Part shown: positions 1-6,939 of the stretch, piece after piece | Position numbering within the stretch: position 1 is the first letter of the stretch | Layout: each line of letters begins with the position of its first letter | Assembly (NCBI GenBank): GCA_003243255.1 | Contig: QFQM01000126.1 | Span: 1-12,391, forward strand | Direction: 5' to 3' | Length of the DNA: 12,391 nucleotides | DNA from: Flavobacterium psychrophilum | Lineage (GTDB): Bacteria > Bacteroidota > Bacteroidia > Flavobacteriales > Flavobacteriaceae | Position numbers and translations under genes: made by a program | The notes under the pieces: generated by a model | Told to the model about the DNA's origin: nothing | The model's database searches: none | Seen by the model: the letters and a program-made list of their open reading frames with translations, nothing else

Positions 1-414
1 AACCAGGTAGGCTACAGTATGCTAAACAGAGGTATTGAGAAAGAACTGGTGCCTTATGTACTGGAAAATAATATCGGAATTATAGCTTACAGTCCAATGG
101 AACGTGGCCTGCTAACCGGGAAGTATTTTAAAGATGCCAAACTTAAAGATAACGATCACCGTAATGGTTACTTCGGGCAGTTTGATGCCAATAAGATAAA
201 AACATTCCTTGAAGCGATTGAACCTTTGGCAATAGCCAAAAATGCTTCGTTATCCCAATTGGTATTACGATGGACAACACTACAACCAGGTATTACGGTT
301 GTATTGGCAGGTGCCAGAAATGCGGCTCAGGCTATTGAGAATGCTAAAGCAGCCGAACTAAACCTTACTTCAGAGGAAATAAAATTCATCAATGCCGAAC
401 TGGCAAAAGGTTAA
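1..414 (+). CDS. Aldo/keto reductase, C-terminal part (5' end outside window)
   Basis: This is the C-terminal 137 residues of an NAD(P)H-dependent aldo/keto reductase; the frame is open to the first base of the window, so the Met encoded at position 19 is internal. The opening residues NQVGYSMLNR match the conserved barrel strand after the active site, where Q and YS(x)LNR are typical. YSPMERGLLTGKY and the late segment GITVVLAGARN followed by QAIENAKA match the cofactor-phosphate-binding end of the (beta/alpha)8 barrel. The catalytic Asp/Tyr/Lys/His lie in the missing half, so substrate cannot be judged. These enzymes act in the cytoplasm on aldehydes, ketones or sugars. The gene ends just before a bidirectional hairpin. 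Family assignment is secure. Confidence 0.93.
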   Translation, partial: NQVGYSMLNRGIEKELVPYVLENNIGIIAYSPMERGLLTGKYFKDAKLKDNDHRNGYFGQFDANKIKTFLEAIEPLAIAKNASLSQLVLRWTTLQPGITVVLAGARNAAQAIENAKAAELNLTSEEIKFINAELAKG

Positions 415-434
415 GTTATTATTTGGGGGATTTT

Positions 435-469
435 AAAAAGCCGCTTGTCGTTATGACAGCGGCTTTTTT
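435..469. terminator. Bidirectional intrinsic terminator
   Basis: The arms AAAAAGCCGCTTGTC (435-449) and GACAGCGGCTTTTT (455-468) pair around the loop GTTAT with a single bulged T. The stem has a run of A on one side and T on the other, so it can end transcription from both the aldo/keto reductase and the convergent SPFH gene. Confidence 0.88.
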
Positions 470-472
470 GTT

Positions 473-1267
473 TTATTGTACACTTTTAAAGAATGCCGGA
501 GCGTTACCATAAATAGGTGTTTTACCATCCCATTTTTCTATAAATTGCTGTTGTATCAGCAAAGGATTCAGGGATTGTTTACGCAGTTCATTGGCTTTAG
601 ATTCGGCTTCCGCCTGTACGATAAGTTTTTTTGCTTCCGCCTGCGCTATCTTAAGTTCATTTTCAACACGCATGGCCTGCTGAACGGCCGCATTTTTAGC
701 ATTAATAGCCTGTGTTATTGCTTCAGGATATTGAATTCCGCTGGTCATCTGTTCTAACAAAAAGCCTTCGGTATTAAGTAATTTACCCATATTGGTTTGA
801 ATGGAATGCTCAAATTTCTCACGGTTACTTATTATGCTGTCGGTAGTATATTTATTGAATTCAATACGAAAAGCATCCTTTATGTAGTTGAACAGGGTGG
901 TTTCTGTTATTTCTCTAATGTCTTTTCGATATTTTTTAAAGATTACCGGGCTGTGTCCGTCTTTTACCTTAAATGATAATGTTGGGTCAACGGTAAATAC
1001 AGAACCATCTTTTGCATTAACAGTAAATGCTGAATAGTTAATAGTCTGTACATAAGTAGGGAATTCGTAAACTTCTTCAGTAAAAGGATTGTACCAAACT
1101 CGTCCTGTAACCAGATTAACGTCCTGTACTCCTTTTTCTGAACCGTAAAGTTTTACAAGTATTCCTTCATAACCTGCATCAATTCGTTCATTGCATGAGT
1201 TAAAAAGGATAAGGATAAAAATAAAGGCAAATAATCCGCTAATGGCATAGATAATTTTAGATCTCAT
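473..1267 (-). CDS. SPFH/Band 7 (prohibitin-like) membrane-anchored protein
   Basis: 264 residues. An N-terminal hydrophobic segment (about 5-24) is followed by Cys25 in the context LFNSC, which is either a loose Bacteroidota lipobox or a plain membrane anchor. The motif ERIDAGYEGILVKLYG begins a Band 7/SPFH domain that runs to about residue 180. Residues 185-235 are an Ala/Glu/Lys/Gln-rich coiled coil (NAKNAAVQQA, AQAEAKKLIVQAEAESKA), typical of prohibitin oligomerisation. The C-terminal IEKWDGKTPIYGNAPAFF is characteristic of bacterial members. Such proteins form membrane-associated oligomers and scaffold membrane domains or proteases; the specific partner is unknown. The start codon overlaps the stop of the upstream small membrane gene by 4 nt (ATGA), so the two are probably translated in a coupled way. 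Family sure, cellular role inferred. Confidence 0.9.
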   Translation of the reverse strand: MRSKIIYAISGLFAFIFILILFNSCNERIDAGYEGILVKLYGSEKGVQDVNLVTGRVWYNPFTEEVYEFPTYVQTINYSAFTVNAKDGSVFTVDPTLSFKVKDGHSPVIFKKYRKDIREITETTLFNYIKDAFRIEFNKYTTDSIISNREKFEHSIQTNMGKLLNTEGFLLEQMTSGIQYPEAITQAINAKNAAVQQAMRVENELKIAQAEAKKLIVQAEAESKANELRKQSLNPLLIQQQFIEKWDGKTPIYGNAPAFFKSVQ

Positions 1268-1461
1268 TTAAATAGTTTTTTTAAAAGATAGGTTGATAAT
1301 TTGATAGTAGTCAAAATTGAAATTGTGATTAACAGAATACCTCCGATAACAGACAGATCAGAAGGTGCTGAGAGCAGATGGAAGGCTTGGGTGAAAACCC
1401 AAAACAGAAAAGCAATAGCCAGTATTACAATTCCTAAGATCAATATTTTTTCATTCTTCAT
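1264..1461 (-). CDS. Small two-helix membrane protein
   Basis: 65 residues. Two hydrophobic stretches (about 6-30 and 36-59) are separated by the short loop SAPSDLSVIGG and end in a positively charged tail (LLKKLFK), so the protein should be a helical hairpin in the inner membrane. I do not recognise a family. The gene overlaps the SPFH gene start by 4 nt in the same direction. That overlap, and the fact that its reading frame stays hydrophobic throughout, are the main reasons to accept it as real. It may be a partner or regulator of the SPFH protein, but this is inferred from position alone. The start is preceded by an A-rich stretch rather than a Shine-Dalgarno sequence, as is usual in this phylum. 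Confidence 0.68.
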   Translation of the reverse strand: MKNEKILILGIVILAIAFLFWVFTQAFHLLSAPSDLSVIGGILLITISILTTIKLSTYLLKKLFK

Positions 1462-1576
1462 TTCTTTTGTTTTAACAAAATTTTCACTTCGTCAAGTTAT
1501 AAAGTTTTATTAATATCTGCAAGAAAATATGTGTTGTGGTGTAGTTTTAGTATGTGATTTTATAAAACTTAAATCC

Positions 1577-2098
1577 ATGAAATTATATAAATTTCCTTTT
1601 TTCCTTTTGCCGGCACTTACGTTTGTCTTTTGCCATAAGGAGCATAAAAGACCTGAAACAATACAGGAACCCAAAATTGTAATTGTAGAAACTCAGGATG
1701 ATAAACGGGAAGAAATCGTGGCTTTCGCCAAAAAGTATATGGGGACAAAATACTGTTATGCAGGGGGTAGCCCGGAAAGTGGTTTTGACTGCTCAGGATT
1801 CGTGAATTTTGTATTCAAACATTTTGATATGGAATTGCCCAGAAGCTCTTCCGGATTCAAAAATTTAGGCAAGCCCTTAAAGCCTGAAGAATTCAGGGTA
1901 GGGGATGTGCTGGTGTTTTATGGTTACAGGGACAGGAATTCAGTAGGGCATGTAGGGATCATCTGTGAAGCCAATGGCATGAAGTCTAAATTTATTCATT
2001 CCTCATCGGGTAAAGAAATGGCGGTAACCATCAGCGAACTTGGTTCGGATATGTACACTAAACGATTCTATAAGTGTATTGATCCTTTTAAGATTTAA
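1577..2098 (+). CDS. NlpC/P60 family cell-wall peptidase, probable lipoprotein
   Basis: 173 residues from the chosen ATG. The frame could open at 1529, but that adds 16 residues lacking secretion character (MCCGVVLV...). Starting at 1577 gives a proper signal, MKLYKFPFFLLPALTFVFC, with Cys19 as a possible lipidation site, and a weak -7-like TAGTTTTA at 1542-1549 lies between the two starts. The NlpC/P60 domain covers about 45-170. Catalytic Cys72 sits in DCSGFVNFVF, His125 in GHVGI and the third polar residue His141 in FIHSSSG; the usual RVGDVLVF precedes the His motif. These enzymes cut D-Glu-diamino acid bonds in peptidoglycan stem peptides outside the inner membrane. The gene converges with an L,D-transpeptidase, another wall enzyme. 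The start choice is less certain than the family. Confidence 0.9.
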   Translation: MKLYKFPFFLLPALTFVFCHKEHKRPETIQEPKIVIVETQDDKREEIVAFAKKYMGTKYCYAGGSPESGFDCSGFVNFVFKHFDMELPRSSSGFKNLGKPLKPEEFRVGDVLVFYGYRDRNSVGHVGIICEANGMKSKFIHSSSGKEMAVTISELGSDMYTKRFYKCIDPFKI

Positions 2099-2105
2099 TG
2101 ATTTA

Positions 2106-2154
2106 AAAATTGAAAGATTTAAAATTCATACCGAACCTTAAATCTTTCAATTTT
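2106..2154. terminator. Long perfect AT-rich inverted repeat between convergent genes
   Basis: A perfect 17 bp inverted repeat (arms 2106-2122 and 2138-2154, outer sequence AAAATTGAAAGATTTAA) surrounds a 15 nt loop. It fills the spacer between the convergent NlpC/P60 and L,D-transpeptidase genes. The stem is A/T-rich with T-rich tails on either side, so a bidirectional terminator is likely. The 9-mer AATGATTTA also occurs at both outer edges (2097-2105 and 2165-2173), overlapping both stop codons. Confidence 0.65.
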
Positions 2155-2170
2155 ATAATTTTTCAATGAT

Positions 2171-3751
2171 TTATTTCGCCGCATATAAAAGACCTGCTAA
2201 CCTGTCGTCTCTTTTATAGATGTCTTCAAAGAAGGCTACATTACCATTCTCATCAGCCCATGCTGTAAAGTAGGCGATATATACAGGTATTTTCTTTTTT
2301 AATACATAGGTACTCTCTTTTCCGGCATTCATGGCTTTATCCACTCTGGCTTCTGTCCAGTTGCCGTCTTCTTTGGTAATCATTATAGCCAGGTCACGCG
2401 CTCTTTCCACACGTACACACCCATGGCTGAATGCCCTGTCATCCTGTTTGAAAAGGCTTTTTGCTGGCGTATCGTGCAGGTAGATATTGTTGCTGTTAGG
2501 AAACATGAATTTTACTTTTCCTAAAGAATTCTGTCCTCCCGGTTTCTGGCGTACTCTTTTGCCTACCCACTCCATGTTGTGTTTGGCAAGATAATTAGGG
2601 TCTTTAGCAATGCCGGGTTTTATCTCCTTATTTAATATACTGGTTGGTATATTCCAGTAAGGGGCAAAATTAAGGTAACTCATATTTCCGCTAAATACTA
2701 CGGTCTTATTCAGTTCTTTACCCACAACTACTTTGGATGTAAATACAGGTTTTCCTTTTTTAAAATATACCAGTCGGTATGACGGGATATTAACAGCAAT
2801 AACTTCCGGAGCCCTGTCCATATCAGGAGATATCCATCGGCAACGCTCCATGTTTATGGATATGGTTTTTATAAGCTGGTTTAAAGGAACGTTCATCTCC
2901 CTTACAATGGCTGGGCCAATTTTTCCATCAAAAACACGGTTATGTTTTTCTTCATAAGCTTTAAGTCCATCAAATAACTCGCTATCGTAAACGGATTTTC
3001 CGTTATCGTTTTTCATGTATCCTTCAAGAGTCAGTCTTTTGCGTATCTGTACGATAGCAGCAGCAGAATCACCCTGTTTAAGCGATTTTACTCCCTCATC
3101 GAGAGCGATGGTTCCCCAGCTTCCTTTTTTCTCAATTTCACGGTATTTTTTAAGCCCTTTGCGTAAGTTGTAGTATTGACTTAATTGTTCAGATTCATCT
3201 TTTTTGATAAGCTTAGGATCAAGCATAAGGCTATCCAGATAGGCTACGTAATCTACTTTTTGTCTTGGCAGATACCAGCCTACTTCCTGTCTTTTATCTG
3301 TGTCAAGGCCTTCCAATACATTTTTAGCGTAATAAAAGTACATCGAGCTTATCAACAGTTCGCTTTTAGTGTCCGGTTTGCTTTTAGGGTCGTCAAATAT
3401 GGCGTTAAGTTCTTCTTTGTATGGTATTTTAAGTTCAAGGCCTTCGTCGTCAAGCTGGTTTACCCTGTTGTGTATAACATCGGCAAACTCAATAAGTCCG
3501 CCTTTATCCTGCCATACATAATGGTTGTGTTTTGAATATAGTTGTCTCACTTCCTTTTCAAACTGTTTAAAATCAGGATGATTTTGGAAGAAAGGAGTGA
3601 TTTGAGTAGTATCTAACGGAATGGTTGGATCTTCATGATCGTGCACTTCGGTATTATCGGATACATTATCACCGTCTTTTTTCTTGTTGCACGAAAAGGT
3701 AAAGAACGTAAGTCCTAAAATGATGGCTAAGATGGGATTCACTTTTTTCAT
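2171..3751 (-). CDS. L,D-transpeptidase, YcbB/LdtD-like, probable lipoprotein
   Basis: 526 residues. A lipoprotein signal ends at Cys21 (TFFTFSC) and is followed by a charged, His/Asp-rich linker. Residues about 50-215 form the N-terminal helical region of the YcbB-type enzymes. About 222-287 resembles a peptidoglycan-binding repeat (LKQGDSAAAIVQIRKRL to FDGKIGPAIVREMNVP). The YkuD catalytic domain spans about 315-495, with HDTP at 426-429 and the catalytic FSHGCVRV (His443, Cys445). The enzyme makes 3-3 (meso-DAP to meso-DAP) crosslinks, or attaches proteins to peptidoglycan, in the periplasm. Length and domain order fit the large LdtD group rather than the small ErfK group. The first ATG is directly followed by the signal peptide, so the start is well supported. 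Confidence 0.93.
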   Translation of the reverse strand: MKKVNPILAIILGLTFFTFSCNKKKDGDNVSDNTEVHDHEDPTIPLDTTQITPFFQNHPDFKQFEKEVRQLYSKHNHYVWQDKGGLIEFADVIHNRVNQLDDEGLELKIPYKEELNAIFDDPKSKPDTKSELLISSMYFYYAKNVLEGLDTDKRQEVGWYLPRQKVDYVAYLDSLMLDPKLIKKDESEQLSQYYNLRKGLKKYREIEKKGSWGTIALDEGVKSLKQGDSAAAIVQIRKRLTLEGYMKNDNGKSVYDSELFDGLKAYEEKHNRVFDGKIGPAIVREMNVPLNQLIKTISINMERCRWISPDMDRAPEVIAVNIPSYRLVYFKKGKPVFTSKVVVGKELNKTVVFSGNMSYLNFAPYWNIPTSILNKEIKPGIAKDPNYLAKHNMEWVGKRVRQKPGGQNSLGKVKFMFPNSNNIYLHDTPAKSLFKQDDRAFSHGCVRVERARDLAIMITKEDGNWTEARVDKAMNAGKESTYVLKKKIPVYIAYFTAWADENGNVAFFEDIYKRDDRLAGLLYAAK

Positions 3752-3772
3752 GGCGTTTTATGTTTAGTAGGA

Positions 3773-3801
3773 TAAAAGTAAGAAATAATTTGTTATAGAA
3801 A
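3773..3801 (-). promoter_or_regulatory. Possible promoter of the L,D-transpeptidase gene
   Basis: Read on the minus strand, TACTTTTA (3773-3780) differs from the Bacteroidota -7 consensus TAnnTTTG at one position and lies about 20 nt before the ATG. The -33 element is poor (TTT, 18 bp upstream). This is only a weak candidate. Confidence 0.28.
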
Positions 3802-3839
3802 TATCGTTTTGATAGCTGTAGGGTGGGTTTAACTAACAA

Positions 3840-3875
3840 TTGTGATTATCCCTTAACAGATTACAAATACTTTTG
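3840..3875 (+). promoter_or_regulatory. Candidate promoter of the MBL-rhodanese gene
   Basis: TACTTTTG at 3868-3875 fits the Bacteroidota -7 box TAnnTTTG exactly and would give a leader of about 60 nt. The nearest TTG (3840-3842) is 25 bp upstream, a little too far for a standard -33 element, so the -7 match carries the call. Confidence 0.42.
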
Positions 3876-3943
3876 AAAACTGATATTTATCATGGTACAC
3901 GACAGTTAGCGAAAGTAATTTTACATCATAAATCTAATGAATT

Positions 3944-5356
3944 ATGAAAGTAGAACAGCTGTATACAGGATGTCTTTCGCATGCTGCTTATTATATTGAA
4001 AGTTATGGCGAAGCCGCGGTTTTCGACCCATTACGTGAAGTTCAGCCCTACATAGACAGGGCTGCTAATGACAATGCAGTTATAAAATATGTTTTCGAAA
4101 CACATTTCCATGCTGATTTTGTAAGCGGCCATCTCGACCTTAAAGCTAAAACAGGAGCACAGATCGTTTTTGGTCCTAACGCAAAGCCTAATTATGAAGC
4201 TTTAATTGCAAAAGACGGAGAGGAGTTTACACTCGGGAAATGTATAATAAAAGCATTGCATACACCGGGTCATACTATGGAAAGTACAACGTATCTTTTA
4301 ATTGATGAAGAGGGTAAGCAGCACGGAATCATAACAGGAGATACCCTTTTTATTGGTGATGTAGGGCGTCCCGATCTGGCGCAGCATGTAGTTGCAGAAC
4401 TTACAGAAGATAAACTGGCCAGGCATTTATACCATTCGCTGCGCGAAAAGATCATGCCTTTATCCGATTCTCTTATCGTATACCCTAATCATGGAGCGGG
4501 TAGTGCCTGTGGAAAGATGATGAGCAAGGAAACTACAGATACTCTCGGAAACCAAAAGAGAACCAATTATGCCCTGCGAAATGATATGACTGAAGATGAG
4601 TTTGTAAAAGAACTCCTCACCGGACTTGCTGTGCCTCCGGGTTATTTCCCTAAGAATGTATTGCTTAATATCAAAGGGCCTGAGAATCTTGATACGGTAT
4701 TGCAAAAGGCTAAGCAGGCTCTTTCAGCCAATGAATTTGAACAATCAGCAAACAATACCGGAGCCCTTATTCTGGATACCCGCGATGCTGGGGAATTTAC
4801 TAAAGGCTTTATTCCGTTTAGTATCAATATAGGCCTGAAAGGAAGCTTTGCATCATGGGTGGGTGAGGTGATAACTGATATCAATCAAAAGATACTTCTT
4901 ATTACCGATGAAGGTAAGGAAGAAGAGGCTATGATTCGGCTTTCAAGGGTAGGCTATGATAATACGATAGGATATCTGGAAGGTGGATTTGAAGCCTGGC
5001 AACAGTCAGGAAAGAAAGTCAGTAACATAAGGAGGATCACTGCTGATGATTTTGAAAAATACTATGCAGGATCGCCTTATGTAATAGATGTCAGGAAAAA
5101 AAGCGAATTCGATACCCAGCATGTTTTAGGTGCGGCCAATATACCGCTTAATATGCTGCGTAATCATCTTGCCGGGATATCACATTATATGCCTTTTGTT
5201 ATCTATTGCGGAGGAGGATATCGCAGTATGATAGCAGCTTCTATACTCGATGGATTGGGATACAAAAACTTTTTTGATGTTGAAGGCGGCTTTTCGGAAT
5301 TATCCAAAACCCATGTGCCTGTTTCCGAATACATATGCCCAACCACGCTGTTATAA
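3944..5356 (+). CDS. Persulfide-dioxygenase-type MBL hydrolase fused to two rhodanese domains (CstB-like)
   Basis: 470 residues. Residues 1-240 are a metallo-beta-lactamase fold: THFHADF (His54, His56, Asp58), TPGHT (His110), GDTLF (Asp133) and PNHGAGS (His183). In the ETHE1/CstB group one mononuclear Fe(II) is held by two His and one Asp, which suits His56, His110 and Asp133. Phe59 replaces the second-metal His of ordinary hydrolases. A first rhodanese domain (about 260-357) lacks the active-site Cys: the expected loop reads ITDEGKEEEA. A second (about 365-465) keeps it as YCGGGYRS (Cys422). The likely role is oxidation of glutathione or other low-molecular-weight persulfide in the cytoplasm, with sulfane sulfur transfer by the second rhodanese. 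A thioredoxin follows 85 nt downstream. Family is firm; the exact substrate is inferred. Confidence 0.91.
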   Translation: MKVEQLYTGCLSHAAYYIESYGEAAVFDPLREVQPYIDRAANDNAVIKYVFETHFHADFVSGHLDLKAKTGAQIVFGPNAKPNYEALIAKDGEEFTLGKCIIKALHTPGHTMESTTYLLIDEEGKQHGIITGDTLFIGDVGRPDLAQHVVAELTEDKLARHLYHSLREKIMPLSDSLIVYPNHGAGSACGKMMSKETTDTLGNQKRTNYALRNDMTEDEFVKELLTGLAVPPGYFPKNVLLNIKGPENLDTVLQKAKQALSANEFEQSANNTGALILDTRDAGEFTKGFIPFSINIGLKGSFASWVGEVITDINQKILLITDEGKEEEAMIRLSRVGYDNTIGYLEGGFEAWQQSGKKVSNIRRITADDFEKYYAGSPYVIDVRKKSEFDTQHVLGAANIPLNMLRNHLAGISHYMPFVIYCGGGYRSMIAASILDGLGYKNFFDVEGGFSELSKTHVPVSEYICPTTLL

Positions 5357-5377
5357 CTAATTATTAACGTAGTGCCG

Positions 5378-5410
5378 GCCCTGCCATCTTAGGATGCGTG
5401 GGGCTTTTTT
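5378..5410 (+). terminator. Probable terminator after the MBL-rhodanese gene
   Basis: GGCCC and CATC on the left pair with GATG and GGGGC on the right around a TTAG loop, with a small internal loop, and a run of six T follows (5405-5410). The stem is imperfect, so termination may be partial. Confidence 0.5.
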
Positions 5411-5420
5411 CGTAAATTTG
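5389..5420 (+). promoter_or_regulatory. Candidate promoter of the thioredoxin gene
   Basis: TAAATTTG (5413-5420) is an exact -7 box of the TAnnTTTG type, 21 nt before the ATG. TTA at 5389-5391 could serve as a weak -33 element at 21 bp spacing. The promoter overlaps the preceding terminator. TGAGA-N10-TCTCA (5419-5438) lies between the box and the start and may fold in the leader. Confidence 0.5.
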
Positions 5421-5441
5421 AGATAACAGATATTCTCAGAT

Positions 5442-5744
5442 ATGGAAAGTTTCAATAATATAATCAACAGTCCGGAACCGGTGTTGGTAGATTTTTTTGC
5501 TACCTGGTGTGGTCCCTGCCAAATGCTGGCTCCTATACTTAAAGAAGTAAAAGACACTCTTGGTGACCGTATTAAGATAATAAAGGTAGACGTAGATAAA
5601 AATCAGGCATTAATGTCCAATTCGCAATTTCAGGTAAAAGGTGTGCCAACACTAATGTTGTTTAAGGAAGGTAAAATGCTGTGGAGGCAGAGCGGAGTAA
5701 TACCGAAGGAAGAACTAATAAGGACTATTAATAGTTTTCAATAA
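5442..5744 (+). CDS. Thioredoxin
   Basis: 100 residues, a single thioredoxin fold of normal length with no signal peptide, hence cytoplasmic. The redox site is WCGPC (Cys23 and Cys26) after VLVDFFAT, the cis-proline is Pro69 in GVPTLM, and the end LFKEGKMLWRQSGVIPKEEL matches the last strand and helix. It reduces disulfides using electrons from thioredoxin reductase. Sitting directly behind a persulfide-dioxygenase/rhodanese fusion, it may also release sulfur from the rhodanese cysteine persulfide; this is inferred from neighbourhood. The sequence start differs from what I would expect of the main housekeeping TrxA of flavobacteria, so it may be a second copy, and no gene symbol is given. Confidence 0.93.
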   Translation: MESFNNIINSPEPVLVDFFATWCGPCQMLAPILKEVKDTLGDRIKIIKVDVDKNQALMSNSQFQVKGVPTLMLFKEGKMLWRQSGVIPKEELIRTINSFQ

Positions 5745-5751
5745 AAGTTTT

Positions 5752-5819
5752 CAGTCGCAGTCTCAGTTTTCAGTAATTCACTATAAGTGAAGCTTACTGC
5801 CTACTGAGACTGCTAACTG
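5752..5819. repeat. Long imperfect intergenic hairpin built from CAGT units
   Basis: CAGT recurs every 6-7 bp on the left half (5752, 5758, 5764, 5771) and its complement ACTG on the right half (5796, 5803, 5810, 5816). The halves fold back on each other: 5752-5755 with 5816-5819, 5757-5767 with 5803-5813 (11 bp, perfect), 5771-5776 with 5794-5799 and 5777-5781 with 5787-5791, with loop TATAA. It occupies the spacer between convergent thioredoxin and aguA genes. It may act as a bidirectional terminator, or be a dispersed repeat family member, or both. Confidence 0.7.
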
Positions 5820-5828
5820 AGTACTTTC

Positions 5829-6929
5829 TTAAACAGGTTCCTGCTGGCTAAGGCAATGGAAGCTGCCCAGTCCCCAGATAAGGTCTGTTGAATCGATGCC
5901 GATAACCTCGCGGTCTTTAAAGCATGATTGTATAATGTCTAAAGCTTTAGTATCGTTTACGCTATCCTGGAAAGTAGGAACGATAATGCTTTTGTTTGCA
6001 ATATAAAAATTAGCATATGATGCAGGAAGCCTTTGATCGTCATAAATGACAGCTTTTGGCATAGGCAGTTCAATTACGTTAAGCTGTTTGCCATCCTGAA
6101 GTCGCATTTTGTGAAGACTGTGAAGGTTTTCCTGAAGCAGTTCATAGTTGTCGTCGTTTTTGTTTTCCTCAACAACAGTCACTACAGTATCTTCATTTAC
6201 AAAACGGGTAATATCATCTATATGCCCATCGGTATCATCACCTACGATACCATCGCCTAACCAAAGGATATGGTCAACACCATAATATTCCGAAAGGTAT
6301 TCTTCAATTTGTTTTTCGTTCAGGTGTGGGTTACGGTTTTCGTTAAGCAAACAGGCAGTAGTAGTCATAAGCGTACCTTTACCGTTAAACTCAACGCTTC
6401 CGCCTTCCATCACAATACCCGGGTGGAATACCTTTAAGCCCAATGCTTCACCAATACGAGTTGGGATAACATCATCAAGGTCGTATGGAGGATATTTGTC
6501 ACCCCATGCGTTATAACCCCAGTCAACAATAGCTTTTTCACCCGTTTGTTTGTTTACCACAAAAGCAGGACCGTGGTCACGACACCATGCGTCATTAGTA
6601 GGGTGAAGGTAAAAGCTTATTTCATTTAGCCTTGCTCCCGGAACTGTAGGTCCAAATTTTTCAATCTCTGTCAGCGCAAACTGTTGCATTGCTGCATCGG
6701 CAACATTGATACATACCTTTTGGTGACGCGATACCTGAAGGATAAACTCGCAGTATGGTTTGTATATACTATGCAGCTTACCCGGCCATGAAGCCTCTTT
6801 ATGAGGCCATGAAAGCCATAGCGCACGTTGCTCTGCGAACTCAGCAGGAAAACTGAAGCCCAGTTGTTTGGGGGTTTGAAGTCCGAAGTCCGAAGTCCGA
6901 AGTCCTGTATGTATATTGTTTGTTGTCAT
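5829..6929 (-). CDS. aguA: Agmatine deiminase
   Basis: 366 residues, peptidylarginine-deiminase (PPAD/AguA) fold. The enzyme converts agmatine to N-carbamoylputrescine and ammonia in the cytoplasm. Active-site signatures are present in order: WPHKEASWPG (41-50), WCRDHGP (115-121), MEGGSVEFNG (174-183), DTDGHIDD (232-239, His236) and the catalytic Cys359 in GLGSFHCLSQQEP. Its partner AguB is encoded upstream on the same strand, with an unrelated gene between. The conserved part begins around PKQLGFSFPAEF (residue 20 on); the preceding residues are partly translated from a heptamer array (6878-6905) and form an unusual extension (GLRTSDFGLQT). The ATG at 6927-6929 is the only Met before the conserved domain, 10 nt after the preceding gene's stop. 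Function secure, N-terminus less so. Confidence 0.95.
   Translation of the reverse strand: MTTNNIHTGLRTSDFGLQTPKQLGFSFPAEFAEQRALWLSWPHKEASWPGKLHSIYKPYCEFILQVSRHQKVCINVADAAMQQFALTEIEKFGPTVPGARLNEISFYLHPTNDAWCRDHGPAFVVNKQTGEKAIVDWGYNAWGDKYPPYDLDDVIPTRIGEALGLKVFHPGIVMEGGSVEFNGKGTLMTTTACLLNENRNPHLNEKQIEEYLSEYYGVDHILWLGDGIVGDDTDGHIDDITRFVNEDTVVTVVEENKNDDNYELLQENLHSLHKMRLQDGKQLNVIELPMPKAVIYDDQRLPASYANFYIANKSIIVPTFQDSVNDTKALDIIQSCFKDREVIGIDSTDLIWGLGSFHCLSQQEPV
6878..6905 (-). repeat. Heptamer array, four exact copies of GGACTTC
   Basis: Four uninterrupted copies of the 7 bp unit GGACTTC (GAAGTCC on the plus strand) lie at 6878-6884, 6885-6891, 6892-6898 and 6899-6905. They are inside the 5' coding part of aguA and translate in frame. 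Gain or loss of one unit would shift the frame. Confidence 0.95.
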
Positions 6930-6939
6930 TTGACAAATG

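Noticed and set aside
476..757. 93-codon open frame antisense to the SPFH gene
   Set aside because: It is fully inside a conserved gene on the other strand and crosses its coiled-coil region, which generates the apparent Phe/Arg-rich text.
1529..1576. Upstream start for the NlpC/P60 gene adding 16 residues
   Set aside because: The added segment would bury the signal peptide; the ATG at 1577 gives a standard secretion signal.
3185..3535. 116-codon open frame antisense to the L,D-transpeptidase gene, hydrophobic in appearance
   Set aside because: The Phe/Tyr/Val-rich product comes from complementing Lys/Glu/Asp-rich codons, not from a membrane protein.
3836..3843. Palindrome ACAATTGT as an operator upstream of the MBL gene
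   Set aside because: An 8 bp A/T-rich palindrome in an AT-rich spacer is expected by chance and it has no second copy nearby.
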